Below are positions 47,399-56,913 of a stretch of 57,831 bases of DNA, piece after piece (the first letter of the stretch is position 1; every line of letters begins with the position of its first letter). Under the pieces are notes generated by a model, which was given only the letters and a program-made list of their open reading frames with translations, was not told where the DNA came from and did not search any database. Both the position numbers and the translations under genes were made by a program. This DNA is from a virus: IMG/VR virus record IMGVR_UViG_3300006789_000027, positions 1 through 57,831 of that record, one strand, 5' to 3'.

Positions 47399-48999
47399 AC
47401 GAAGATAATCTTAACGAATCGTATACTGAATTCGGCCAGTTCAAAGCCGGGTATGGAGCTACCGGAAGCGGAGCTCTTTCAAGCTTCTTTGGGAAGTTTT
47501 TTGCTCGTAGGGGACGTAAGTTCACAAAAGGCGGAAGACTTGCAGGAGATGCCGCTACAACCTCAGATACCTTTGAGGGTGTTCCAGGTATTGGAGTTTC
47601 CAAAGGACTTCCTAAGTTGCCTCAGGTTGAATACGAACGAAAACGTAGGTATAAAGAGTATGAGGATATGGATGAGTATCCAGAAATCGGAGCCGCGTTG
47701 GACATCTATTCTGATGATGCATCGCAAAAGAATATCCGAGGAGAGGTTTTTGAGGTTAATGGTCCCAATGAGCAGATTGAATCTATCGTAAAAGATTTTC
47801 TTGAAACTGCAAAAATTAAAGAGTTTATCTGGGATATTATTCGTAACGTATGTAAGTACGGAGATTGTTTTATTGAGAATATTGTGGACCTTAATAACCA
47901 AGATGCGGGAATCCAAAGAATTAAAATCTTAAACCCCAACTATGTCTCCAGGGTTGAAAATAAGTATGGGTACTTGGAAAACTTCCTACAGGAGATTCCA
48001 GAAGCTAAAAGTGCTTTTCTTCCCGATCCTAGTCAAGGGATGGGTCAAGGAACTGGCAAGTATATGAAGCTCGATAAGGAGCAGGTCGTTCACTTTAGAA
48101 CGCATACTTCCGATCCAAATTTTTACCCTTATGGCAAGTCAATCTTAGCCGCAGGAGTAAGAGCTTGGAAGTCTTTGAAGCTTATGGAAGATGCTATGCT
48201 CATCTACAGGTTGGCCCGTGCTCCAGAAAGACGTGTGTTTTATGTCGATGTAGGTAACATGCCTACTTCTAAAGTAGAAATGTATATGGAGCGTCTTAAG
48301 CAGAAGTTTAAGAAAGAAAAGTTTTGGGATGGTCAAACAGGTAACATCAGTGAAAGATATAACCCTTTATCCACGGACGAAGATTTCTTTGTCCCTACGA
48401 GACCTAAAGGTTCAACTAAAATCGAAACCCTACCAGGAGCTCAAAATCTTGGCGAGACCGACGATGTAAAATACTTTAGAGATAAGCTCCTTGCAGCACT
48501 TAAAGTACCCAAAGATTATATTGTAGAAAAGGATAAATCTCCAGAGCGCAAAGCAAACCTTTCCCAATTGGATATTAAATTTGCACGTGCGGTTACTAGA
48601 GTCCAACGAGAGGTAGAGATTGGACTTACCATGCTTGCTAAGAGACATCTTACTCTTCGCAATATTCCAGGTCATCAACTCATAGGTCTTGAAGTTGTTC
48701 TATGTCCTCCTTCCGACATGTTCGAAAAGAGACGGCTAGAATTGGATGATCAAAAAATTAGAGTAGTTCAAGCCGTTAAGGGTTTGGAATTATTCCCGGA
48801 TGAATGGATTTATGAAAACTATTTCCAAATGACAGAGCAAGGTATTAAAGATACTATGTCTAAAATGGAAGCTCAAAAGGAAAAGCAAGCTGAAGCGATG
48901 GCAGCTCAAGATCCTATGGCAGGGGGAATGCCTCCCCCTATGCCGGGAGAAGAAGGTATGGAAGGTGAAGAAATGCCTCCAGATGAGGAGCCTGTATAA
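47380..48999 (+). CDS. Portal protein (T4 gp20-like)
   Basis: 539 aa, close to T4 gp20 length. DEYPEIGAALDIYSDDAS, LNPNYVSRVENKYGYLE, KYMKLDKEQVVHFRTHTSDPN and APERRVFYVDVGNMP are hallmarks of T4-type portals. Acidic Met/Pro-rich C-terminal tail. Twelve copies form the DNA gate at the head vertex and dock the terminase. Confidence 0.92.
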   Translation: MGDKRLNEDNLNESYTEFGQFKAGYGATGSGALSSFFGKFFARRGRKFTKGGRLAGDAATTSDTFEGVPGIGVSKGLPKLPQVEYERKRRYKEYEDMDEYPEIGAALDIYSDDASQKNIRGEVFEVNGPNEQIESIVKDFLETAKIKEFIWDIIRNVCKYGDCFIENIVDLNNQDAGIQRIKILNPNYVSRVENKYGYLENFLQEIPEAKSAFLPDPSQGMGQGTGKYMKLDKEQVVHFRTHTSDPNFYPYGKSILAAGVRAWKSLKLMEDAMLIYRLARAPERRVFYVDVGNMPTSKVEMYMERLKQKFKKEKFWDGQTGNISERYNPLSTDEDFFVPTRPKGSTKIETLPGAQNLGETDDVKYFRDKLLAALKVPKDYIVEKDKSPERKANLSQLDIKFARAVTRVQREVEIGLTMLAKRHLTLRNIPGHQLIGLEVVLCPPSDMFEKRRLELDDQKIRVVQAVKGLELFPDEWIYENYFQMTEQGIKDTMSKMEAQKEKQAEAMAAQDPMAGGMPPPMPGEEGMEGEEMPPDEEPV

Positions 49000-49051
49000 A
49001 TTTCTCAAATAAAAATAGAATAATATCTGTATATAAAATAGGAAAATAACC

Positions 49052-50713
49052 ATGAATTTCGAAAATAGAAACAAGGACTTAACCAATATCCATAAAGCAG
49101 CTGATTACCTTAGCCGTTCCCTTAGAGAGAACTTGAAGGTTTTCTCTGTAGATTCCGCCAATGGAAGAGTAACATTTCTCTCTGAGGCAGAGGTTGCTAT
49201 CCATTGTGACTACGAAATCTCCAAAGGATCCGCTCACCTGTCTAACTTTGATATTGAACCAATCGCAGTAATGCTTTCAGAAAAGAAAGTTAGTGATAAG
49301 ATTGAAGGGTCTATTTCAGAATTTGTATCTTCACTTCGTGAAAACAGATACGATGTGGCAGATACTTCTTTTGACGATGTTATTGGGTTATTTGAAACTC
49401 GTAGTAATCTTAAAGATTTAAATTCTCGTGTAGGAAAGCATATGGCATCCTTTGATGATAAAACTAAGATTATTGAGTCTGAAGAATTTAGTAAGTTAGA
49501 GCAGATTAAGGATATCATGGTTTCTTATATCTCTGAAAACAAAGAAAAGGTTTTAGGCAATAAAGATATTTCTAACTCTTTGAGAGTTGCTAATGCTCTC
49601 AGAACTGCTTTTAACGCTCCTGATACTAACTACGAAAGCTTAGTGGAAGGTGCAAGATTCTCTGTAGATCTCTGTGCGGATGCTTCTCTTTACGAAATGA
49701 TTTGTAAGCAGGAGTTGGTTCGCCAAGAACTTCTCGAGGCTAAAGAAGAATTTGCAAACACATGGATCTCTAACGACGCTATCCAAAATCTTGCATCTTG
49801 TATTTACGCTAAGGACGAAGCTCTACAAGAAACTCTTAAAAACATCTTGGAAGAAGTTCCTTACTTTGCATTCGCTACCAAATCGGACTTGAACGAAGTA
49901 TTCACTTCTGTGTTCGAGGTAAACTCCACAGATGTGGTGACCAAGAAAGAAATTAAAGAATTCACTCGTAAGTTGTACGAGTGGAAAAAGCCTGCAAAGG
50001 AAGAGATTACCCAACTACTTGATGAGAAGTATGGAATCAACGTTGCAAACCTCAAGTTTATCCCAACGTTTAGTAACTTGGCAAGAACTCAGTCCGTAAT
50101 GTTTGAAGTTCTTTCGATGCTTTCTGAAGATAATAGTCTTGTACAAGACATCTCAAGAGATTTCTCTAAATTCATCTCCAAGAAAGGTGGTGTTGAAACC
50201 CTAACCTTGAACGATTTTATTGTAGAGTGTTTCGAAGAAGCTTTGGAAGAGCCCCTCAAAGAAAATCTTCTTATGCAGTACGTAGACATGCCTAGACTGT
50301 CCCGTGATATTTCGGCTCTCAAGACCCTTGTAGTAGGAGATGATGCTCCTGTGGGCGGGGAAATGGGCGGAGAAGAGATGGGAGAGGAAGTTCCTGAAGA
50401 AGAAGTACCTGAGGAAGGAATGGAAGAAGAAGTACCTGAAGAGGGTATGGAAGAAGAGGTTCCTGAAGAGGGTATGGACGAAGAGGTACCTGAGGAAGGT
50501 ATGGAAGAAGAGGTTCCTGAAGAAGGAATGCCTGAAGAAGAGGAAGGTGTGCCTGTAGGTGACGATTCTACGGAAGAGATTCCTTTTGGAGGCGGAGGTG
50601 AAGATGAAGGAACTCCGCAAAACTCTCTTGCTTCGGATCTAGAAGCTCTTGTTAAGAGTTTGGGTCTTGGGAGAGAAGAGGAAGAGGACGGAGACGACCA
50701 GTACGAAGCCTAA
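49052..50713 (+). CDS. Virion/head protein with acidic repeat tail
   Basis: 553 aa, helical throughout. The C-terminal ~120 residues are strongly acidic with five repeats of a 9-residue unit (E/D)EEVPEEGM. TATATAAAATAGG before the ATG is like the string before 44575. Position after the portal suggests a head core/scaffold or packaged protein; the family is not recognised. Confidence 0.5.
   Translation: MNFENRNKDLTNIHKAADYLSRSLRENLKVFSVDSANGRVTFLSEAEVAIHCDYEISKGSAHLSNFDIEPIAVMLSEKKVSDKIEGSISEFVSSLRENRYDVADTSFDDVIGLFETRSNLKDLNSRVGKHMASFDDKTKIIESEEFSKLEQIKDIMVSYISENKEKVLGNKDISNSLRVANALRTAFNAPDTNYESLVEGARFSVDLCADASLYEMICKQELVRQELLEAKEEFANTWISNDAIQNLASCIYAKDEALQETLKNILEEVPYFAFATKSDLNEVFTSVFEVNSTDVVTKKEIKEFTRKLYEWKKPAKEEITQLLDEKYGINVANLKFIPTFSNLARTQSVMFEVLSMLSEDNSLVQDISRDFSKFISKKGGVETLTLNDFIVECFEEALEEPLKENLLMQYVDMPRLSRDISALKTLVVGDDAPVGGEMGGEEMGEEVPEEEVPEEGMEEEVPEEGMEEEVPEEGMDEEVPEEGMEEEVPEEGMPEEEEGVPVGDDSTEEIPFGGGGEDEGTPQNSLASDLEALVKSLGLGREEEEDGDDQYEA
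50396..50530 (+). repeat. 27-bp coding repeat, five copies (EEEVPEEGM)
   Basis: Five in-frame units in the gene at 49052; the second to fifth differ only by synonymous changes and one Glu-to-Asp. Typical of tandem expansion. Confidence 0.85.
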
Positions 50714-50937
50714 TCTAAAATATATCCCTGCTTGATCCAACGTCGTAGAATATGTTGATGCCTATTCTGCATACCTAAAAGCTCTACGACGATACTTTCA
50801 AGTCCCTCAATAGAGTCCTCTGTTATTTCGGAGGACTCTAAAACTTTTTCAAGTTTCTGCATGATATACTTTAGAGAGTCCTGATCGTCATCAGACATCT
50901 TGTTTATCTTAGCTTCTTTAATTTTCTTTGATTCCAT
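50710..50937 (-). CDS. Small helical protein downstream of UvsW
   Basis: 75 aa from ATG 50937 (preceded by GAGGTCGATATTC); an in-frame start at 50952 is possible. Helical (IMQKLEKVLESSEITEDSIEGL). It overlaps the helicase gene end by 20 nt and converges with the gene at 49052. Might be a helicase partner like T4 UvsW.1, from position only. Confidence 0.5.
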   Translation of the reverse strand: MESKKIKEAKINKMSDDDQDSLKYIMQKLEKVLESSEITEDSIEGLESIVVELLGMQNRHQHILRRWIKQGYILD

Positions 50938-52285
50938 GAATATCGACCTCAAAATTCAAAGACTTATAAGCTCTAAGCCTTTGGATTGAATGTTTCCCTA
51001 AATAGGGAGCTCTATCTATAAAATCATAGATAAAAACTTTGGATTTATTCTCATGTTTTCTTAAAGTTCTTCCTAATGCTTGAACCGTAGCAATCTCAGA
51101 TTTCAAACCTCGAGCATTAATAAGATGAGTGAGTTCGGGAATATCGACCCCTGTCTGAAAGATAATCGTCCCAATGATTATAGAAGGTCCAGGAGCATCT
51201 ATAAAGCTCCGTAAGGTCTTATCTCTATCTTCAAGACTATCCTTACCCTCTAATTTAAAAGAGCCTGGAAGGAGGTTGTGTAGCTTCTCCGCATGCTTTA
51301 AGTTTTTCGTGAGAATAAGAACTTTTGAATGGTTTCCGGTAATACCCTTGGCAATATTTGCAATCGTGTTGTTACGCTCTTCGCTTTCGACAATGTAATC
51401 ATTGTAAATTTCCATATAGGACTGACCCTTATATTTGTCTGAGTCAATATCCGGAAGAGTAATCATCTGAATAGATGGAGGGGTGAGATACCCATCTTCG
51501 ATTAGTTCTTCAGCGGTGACATACTCTATCTCCTTACCTAGAAAGGATGTTAGGGATAATTTAGAAAACTTTTCCGTGGGGGGAGTAGCCGTCATTCCAA
51601 TCCTGACAGAGGAAGAAGGAAAGGATTTCAGTACTTTAGTAGCCAGTTTCCCTTTAGCGAACTCATGAATCTCATCAAACATGATAAAATCAGAATCTTC
51701 TAAATGGGACATAATAATTTTATCCACCGATTGAATCGTACAAAGAGTAATATCCTTAATGTCCACCCCATCCCCAAAAGCTACTCCAACATCAATACCA
51801 TGCTCTGTCAGAAATTTATGCGTTTGAGACAAAAGTTGTTTTTTGTTAAAGAACACAATTCCCTTTTTACCTTCCAAGGCTTTTAAGAGTCCTCCCATAA
51901 CAATAGTCTTCCCACTTCCAGTAGGAGCTTTAATGATACACGCTCGTCTCTCTAAAGCCTCCTCAACGAGATACTTCTGGTACGGACGATATTCGATCCC
52001 TTCTAAGTCATAGTCTCCAAAGGAGATATCGCTTCTGCTGTCCACAAGTTCGAAGTCCCTCTCCAAATAATTCAAATCCTCAATAATGCTATATAACAGC
52101 CCAGTACCAAATTTTCCAGTTTTGGAGCTGAAAAATTCTTTTTCTCCGTTCCAAGACCCTCTTCGATAAGAAGGGGTAAATTGGTATCCGGGAGTTTTAC
52201 AGCTATATTTCTTTCCTAAAGCCTTGAGAAGTTTTTTCTCTTTAGTTTTTAGTACAGAATATACATTAGAAATAAAAATTTTCAT
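50918..52285 (-). CDS. uvsW: UvsW-like superfamily 2 helicase
   Basis: 455 aa. Q-like region YRPYQ, Walker A APTGSGKT (120-127), DEIH box (204-207), motif III GMTATPP, and C-terminal motif VI QALGRTLR. The ~90-residue N-terminal part matches the small UvsW domain preceding the motor. Works in recombination and origin processing. CTATAATAG is 18 nt upstream of the ATG. Confidence 0.9.
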   Translation of the reverse strand: MKIFISNVYSVLKTKEKKLLKALGKKYSCKTPGYQFTPSYRRGSWNGEKEFFSSKTGKFGTGLLYSIIEDLNYLERDFELVDSRSDISFGDYDLEGIEYRPYQKYLVEEALERRACIIKAPTGSGKTIVMGGLLKALEGKKGIVFFNKKQLLSQTHKFLTEHGIDVGVAFGDGVDIKDITLCTIQSVDKIIMSHLEDSDFIMFDEIHEFAKGKLATKVLKSFPSSSVRIGMTATPPTEKFSKLSLTSFLGKEIEYVTAEELIEDGYLTPPSIQMITLPDIDSDKYKGQSYMEIYNDYIVESEERNNTIANIAKGITGNHSKVLILTKNLKHAEKLHNLLPGSFKLEGKDSLEDRDKTLRSFIDAPGPSIIIGTIIFQTGVDIPELTHLINARGLKSEIATVQALGRTLRKHENKSKVFIYDFIDRAPYLGKHSIQRLRAYKSLNFEVDIHGIKEN

Positions 52286-52331
52286 AAAATTTATCGTTCT
52301 TTTCTATTATAGATAGAAAACTCACATTATT

Positions 52332-53171
52332 ATGTCAGAAGAAAAAACAATTTTAGATCTCGCAAAAGCAGGAGCCGCCCAACAGGAAGCATCAAATCCA
52401 GGGTCTCCTCAAGTTCCAGTAAGCAATCAACGCCAGGAAGATTCCTCTGTTTCCGATGCCCTATCAGAACTACTTTCTAAGGTGGAAAGCAAGGGAGCGT
52501 GGGTTCCTGTAAAGCTACCATCTCTAGGAAAATACAATGAAGGTTTGGGAGATACGGTTGAGCTTAGACCTTTTAACTTTGAGGATGAGAAAATCCTTAG
52601 ATCTGTCAAAAACATGACGGATATTAAGAATGCAGTAACTACTCTCTTTAACAGATGTACTAGAGGAATTCCTTACCCCCAAATGAGTTTAGTAGACAAA
52701 AGTTATTTGCTTTTTAAGCTTAGAGAGATCTCTTATGGGGCTGAGTATCCTATAGAAGCAGAATGCCAGTCTTGCCAAACCAAGAATGAACTTACTATAG
52801 AATTGGATAAGTTGGGAACTAATTATGCTTCCGACGACGCAAGTGCTGAGATGACAATTATGTTACCAGACTCAGAAGTAGAAGCTTCTATTAGAATCCC
52901 GAGAACAGTAGACGAGCCTCTTCTAGATAATCCTGCCGCTCTTATGGACAACCTTTGGAGATTTGTTACCCGCGTGGGAACTCACACGGAGCGTATTATT
53001 ATTCAAAACTTTATTACAAAAACATCGGCAAGAGATGTCGCAGTAATCAGAGAATCTATTTTTGGAGATAAAGCAGGACTTGAAACAAAGGTAATGTTTA
53101 GATGTCTCCAGTGCGATAGTGAGCAAATAACAGAACTACCTTTAAATGAAAATTTTTTCTCGGTGAATTAG
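52332..53171 (+). CDS. T4 gp26-type baseplate/assembly protein
   Basis: 279 aa. Contains PVKLPSLGKYNEG, ELRPFNFEDEKIL, YLLFKLREISYGAEY and zinc pairs CQSCQTK and CLQCDSE, features of the T4 baseplate-hub family. Ends at TAG 53169-53171, but a T-TTT-TTC slippery string at 53153-53159 could divert ribosomes into the -1 frame (next entry), as in tail assembly chaperones. Confidence 0.8.
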   Translation: MSEEKTILDLAKAGAAQQEASNPGSPQVPVSNQRQEDSSVSDALSELLSKVESKGAWVPVKLPSLGKYNEGLGDTVELRPFNFEDEKILRSVKNMTDIKNAVTTLFNRCTRGIPYPQMSLVDKSYLLFKLREISYGAEYPIEAECQSCQTKNELTIELDKLGTNYASDDASAEMTIMLPDSEVEASIRIPRTVDEPLLDNPAALMDNLWRFVTRVGTHTERIIIQNFITKTSARDVAVIRESIFGDKAGLETKVMFRCLQCDSEQITELPLNENFFSVN

Positions 53172-53347
53172 AAGCTCGGCTAGATGGAGATTCCTTGTAT
53201 CAGGAGTCCTATATCCTAGTTCACCTTTGTGGGTTTAGCCTTAAAGATGTCTACACTATGACCTATATGGACAGAGGAGAATACATAAAAATAAGAAAGG
53301 AAGAGTCCGACAGAGAATCCGAAGAAATGAGTAAAGTAGAACAGTAA
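53159..53347 (+). CDS. -1 frame extension of the gp26-type protein (candidate programmed frameshift)
   Basis: Reading after a -1 slip at TTTTTTC gives LGELEARLDG...DVYTMTYMDRGEYIKIRK, 62 codons to TAA 53345-53347. The frame has no ATG near its start; an upstream TGA lies just before the slip site. A fused product would be 338 aa. The alternative is a separate gene from TTG at 53195 with GGAG 5 nt before it. Begins within the gene at 52332. Confidence 0.55.
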   Translation, partial: LGELEARLDGDSLYQESYILVHLCGFSLKDVYTMTYMDRGEYIKIRKEESDRESEEMSKVEQ

Positions 53348-53366
53348 ATACCTTGAAGGATTTACT

Positions 53367-54278
53367 ATGGTACAACTTAACGGACACAACGTAACCCCAA
53401 GACACAACCGACCAGGAGTCTTGGGAAACACTTATTTGGAGTTTTTCTTCATCAATAACGGCGCTTTTGCACATCCTTACGAGGTGTGCAGTGTTCATAT
53501 ATTCGCGGATACCACTAACGGAGATTCTAGCGAACTAATAAACTCAAGCGGAACCTTAGATTCAAGCACTGTAAGCTCATTAGCCAAAATGGAGTTTACA
53601 AACTCTGCGACGGTTCTTGGCACACTCCCCGACTCGTCAGGGTTCGATCCAACAGGATTTGGAGACGATGTGAATACAGCCAGTGCAATTTACAGGATTG
53701 GGGATGGAGAGGGACACTTTGCAGTGGCACTGAAACCTAACGCATTGTGGGCAGGAGGAGCATCAGCAAATAGCGCCTCTTCCACAGGAAAATATTTTGA
53801 TATTTGGACTGTAGTAGATGTAAACGGATCTGATCCAAGAACTTACGTACACGCCTTTGAATTATTCAGGGATGTAATATTCTCTATCACAGAGCCTTTA
53901 CTGGTCACTACATCTCACGCCTTGGTGCAGAAATACGTAAATAAGAATTCCATTGTAAAATTACAAATCAAATCCGACCACGTAGTAAACAATAGGAATA
54001 TTTCCGAAGAGATCAAGAACGTTTTTACTCAGTCCGTAGTAAACAATGCAGCTGTTCGAATTATCAAGTTGAAGGAGGACACCTCTACTGGTCTACCTTA
54101 TGACCAAATTAAGGATTGGGGAGATACTTCCGGATATGTCCAAATTGATTCTGCAGACACAATTACCTATAATTGGGATACTAGTGGAATGGAAACGGGT
54201 ATGTACGAACTCCAAGTAAGCTCTACAGTCCTAGATCAAACGATAATGAGTGACAAGTTTAACTTAGTAGTTCGTTGA
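53367..54278 (+). CDS. Beta-rich tail or head structural protein
   Basis: 303 aa, almost all beta-rich, Asn/Ser/Thr-rich, with a C-terminal immunoglobulin-like pattern (MYELQVSSTVLDQTIMSDKF). GLPYDQIKDWG is a distinctive block. Likely a virion component; family unknown. Converges with the primase gene, overlapping by 20 nt. Confidence 0.55.
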   Translation: MVQLNGHNVTPRHNRPGVLGNTYLEFFFINNGAFAHPYEVCSVHIFADTTNGDSSELINSSGTLDSSTVSSLAKMEFTNSATVLGTLPDSSGFDPTGFGDDVNTASAIYRIGDGEGHFAVALKPNALWAGGASANSASSTGKYFDIWTVVDVNGSDPRTYVHAFELFRDVIFSITEPLLVTTSHALVQKYVNKNSIVKLQIKSDHVVNNRNISEEIKNVFTQSVVNNAAVRIIKLKEDTSTGLPYDQIKDWGDTSGYVQIDSADTITYNWDTSGMETGMYELQVSSTVLDQTIMSDKFNLVVR

Positions 54279-55239
54279 CCCTGAAGTCGAAACCCATCTT
54301 CCGTACGTTCTTATTGATGTGCATAACCACATCTTTCTTAGGGGCTTGGACAGTAAACTCGTTCCAGTCCTTGAATCTTTCAGGAGGCTGAACAACCCAA
54401 GGAATAGGAAGATTTTTAGATTTAATAAGTCTAAGAGATTTTAACATTCCTTCTTTGCCCGGAGCATCATTATCAAAAGAAAGGATAATTTTAAAGCCAT
54501 CTAACTCTTTTAACTGTGCATGAGACATGAAGCTTCCCTGAATACTGGTAGCATTAACACCTAGGCTTTGAAGGGCAATCGCATCCAGGGGACCTTCTAC
54601 AACTACCACATAGGATTCGAAGCAATCAAAAGGAAAGAGAACCTCAGAGGATTTGACGCCGTGCTCTTTATGAGTAGGATTAAGATACTTCATACCTCCC
54701 CCCAATATGTTTCTAGCTTGGAAATAGTAAAGCCCCCCCATATCCTCATAAGGAATAATGAGACGATTTACATACTTCCCTCCTGTAGCAACATAGAATT
54801 TTTGGTCTTTTAAACCTCTAGACCTAATCATTTTACAAGCCAACTTCTCTATCAGGGACTCTGAGAATCTGCTGGTATCATAGTCTAAAAGTTTAAAGTG
54901 CTCTAGCTCATTCTGGATATCCAAAGAGTTTAGAGGGTCAGGAGCTTTAGATTTTTGAGGAGTATAGAACAATAGCTCTGGCGTATCAACCAGTCTCCTC
55001 ATCACCTTAACCGAAGCCTCATCATAGGAAATACCTTCTATGAAGGATACTAGATGAACAAAACTCCCCCTCTCTTTAGACTTGAAACACTGCCATAACC
55101 CAGTCTCTCCATTAACAGACATATGTTTCTTGGAATCCTCAAAAAACAAAGAATTCACGATAAATTCCTCACCCGCTACATGATAATCTTGGAATTTATC
55201 AGCAATATACTCTTTAATAATACTAGGAGGAATCTTCAT
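54259..55239 (-). CDS. DNA primase, TOPRIM type
   Basis: 326 aa. TOPRIM motifs: VVVEGPLDAIAL (Glu216) and ILSFDNDAPGKEG (Asp256-Asn-Asp258). The N-terminal region has GLWQCFKSKERGSFV, like the zinc-binding domain of DnaG but with the metal Cys mostly lost. Comparable in size to T4 gp61. Makes RNA primers for lagging-strand synthesis. Confidence 0.85.
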   Translation of the reverse strand: MKIPPSIIKEYIADKFQDYHVAGEEFIVNSLFFEDSKKHMSVNGETGLWQCFKSKERGSFVHLVSFIEGISYDEASVKVMRRLVDTPELLFYTPQKSKAPDPLNSLDIQNELEHFKLLDYDTSRFSESLIEKLACKMIRSRGLKDQKFYVATGGKYVNRLIIPYEDMGGLYYFQARNILGGGMKYLNPTHKEHGVKSSEVLFPFDCFESYVVVVEGPLDAIALQSLGVNATSIQGSFMSHAQLKELDGFKIILSFDNDAPGKEGMLKSLRLIKSKNLPIPWVVQPPERFKDWNEFTVQAPKKDVVMHINKNVRKMGFDFRVNELLS

Positions 55240-55284
55240 AAATACATTAATGGGGGTTCACAACATATTAAAGAACAACAGACC

Positions 55285-56076
55285 ATGTTTATTTCAAAAG
55301 TTTCCCCAAGTAAATTAAAAACCTACGATGAATGTCGTCAGCGTTACAAGTTCAGATACGTAGATTATTTGAAAGACCTCTATAACCCTAACAGTAATAC
55401 CAACGCTCTTCAATTCGGATCTTACGTGCACAAGATTCTGGAGGATGGTGTAGAGGCTAAATCAGTAGATGAACTTCGGAGGCTCGCTGAGGAGCTTCGT
55501 CCTAATTATAAATTTTCGGACAGAAAGAAGGAGGCTCAGATGGATAAAATTCTGGAGAACTTCTTCAAGTTTAACGCTCAGCTAGAGGAAAATGTAAGTA
55601 CAGAACTTCCTTTTGAAATTAAGATGACTGATGATTTTGCTATAAACGGAATCATTGACCGTGTAATCAAAGGAAAAACTGGCAAATACTTAGTAATTGA
55701 TTATAAGACTTCTAGACAAGCAGCTTCAAAAAGGTCATTGTTTAAAGACCCTCAGATGCTCATGTATGCTTATGCAATCCACAAACTGTATAATGTTCCT
55801 TTTTCTGACATTACAGTTTCACATTACTATCCACACTTGGATAAGCTGGTAGCTATTAGTTATGGACCTACTCAGGTTAATGCTTTCCTCAGGACTCTAA
55901 AGGATAAAATCTGGGAGATTAGAAAAAAGAAGTCTCAAGACCTTAAACCTATCCTGAATCAGTTTTGTGACTGGTGTAGCTTCAAAGACCTATGTCCAGA
56001 ATTTGGAGGAACCTCAAAGATGCTGGAAGAAGCTAAGGCTAAAGAAAAAGAAAAATACCCACGTAAAAAACCTTAA
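55285..56076 (+). CDS. PD-(D/E)XK nuclease, RecB/Cas4-like with Fe-S Cys set
   Basis: 263 aa from ATG 55285; a longer frame from 55123 overlaps the primase gene. SPSKLKTYDECRQRYKFRY with Cys17, His49 in GSYVHKILE, Asp125 (GIIDRV), Asp139 and Lys141 (IDYKTS), then Cys228, 231 and 237 (FCDWCSFKDLC) for a 4Fe-4S cluster. A DNA end-processing exonuclease in replication or recombination. Confidence 0.87.
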   Translation: MFISKVSPSKLKTYDECRQRYKFRYVDYLKDLYNPNSNTNALQFGSYVHKILEDGVEAKSVDELRRLAEELRPNYKFSDRKKEAQMDKILENFFKFNAQLEENVSTELPFEIKMTDDFAINGIIDRVIKGKTGKYLVIDYKTSRQAASKRSLFKDPQMLMYAYAIHKLYNVPFSDITVSHYYPHLDKLVAISYGPTQVNAFLRTLKDKIWEIRKKKSQDLKPILNQFCDWCSFKDLCPEFGGTSKMLEEAKAKEKEKYPRKKP

Positions 56077-56357
56077 TCAAGTTTTATAGCTGGACAGTAT
56101 AGAGATAAATCAATCTCTCTAAAGAATTCAAGAACTTCTCTTTCGGAATACTTAAATTTTTTAGTGTACTGTGAAACGATTGTAGACTTCTTTACAGGTT
56201 TTCTATTCTTCATAGCTTTTAATAAGTATTCCTGGAAGATAGATATAAAGTGAGCAGAGAACCTATGTCTCCATTTTTCTGTAAATCTTGAGCTTAGAGC
56301 ATAATCAACCTGCTCCAAAAACTCATGGATTTCTAACTCTGAATCGAATTCACTCAT
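56073..56357 (-). CDS. Uncharacterised helical protein
   Basis: 94 aa, helical with a basic central part (KAMKNRKPVKKST). Converges with the nuclease gene, 4-nt overlap. Preceded by CTATAAAGATATAG, a promoter-like string. No family recognised. Confidence 0.5.
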   Translation of the reverse strand: MSEFDSELEIHEFLEQVDYALSSRFTEKWRHRFSAHFISIFQEYLLKAMKNRKPVKKSTIVSQYTKKFKYSEREVLEFFREIDLSLYCPAIKLD

Positions 56358-56485
56358 TTTTCTATATCTTTATAGTATTTTTTTTAGATTTTATCAGATC
56401 TATTTAATCTTTTTTCTGTGTTTCCGTTTTTTGATCTAGGATAAATCATATAAATATATTGCATTAAAGTAAACTTTTAACGATT

Positions 56486-56905
56486 ATGGCGAAAAATATT
56501 ACAGAATCTTTACCGGACGGAATGAAAGCTCGTCCTTTTATGAATCCACGTAAAGTGGAATCTGCTGCAGGTAATTTGTATACCTTCACTTACAACTCCA
56601 AGACGGCTAAAATCGGACAGCCTTTGATTATAAATGTACGTAGGAACAATAAGAGATTGTTCAGAGCTAAGAACAGAGATCAGTATATGGCAGGAATTGT
56701 ACTGAATAATTTATCACCTGCAATGACAGCTTTTTTAATAAAGAGACTAGGAACCAGAAAACTTATAACCTGGAGGGATATTAAAGCTCTTGGAATTTTA
56801 GCGCCTAAGGCTTACTACAGAATATACAATGTAAAATATCGTCGGGATTTTCATGTAGTTGATCCAAGTATATACTTGGAACGAGAACTAGAAGAATCTC
56901 GATAA
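56486..56905 (+). CDS. Uncharacterised basic protein
   Basis: 139 aa, positively charged (NVRRNNKRLFRAKNRDQY). Mixed alpha/beta with YRIYNVKYRRDFH near the end. Lies 8 nt before a tape-measure-like gene, so a tail assembly role is possible. Family unknown. Confidence 0.5.
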   Translation: MAKNITESLPDGMKARPFMNPRKVESAAGNLYTFTYNSKTAKIGQPLIINVRRNNKRLFRAKNRDQYMAGIVLNNLSPAMTAFLIKRLGTRKLITWRDIKALGILAPKAYYRIYNVKYRRDFHVVDPSIYLERELEESR

Positions 56906-56913
56906 TTTAAACC

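Noticed and set aside
55123-55284. N-terminal extension of the nuclease gene
   Set aside because: It lies opposite the start of the primase gene; the nuclease fold begins at ATG 55285.
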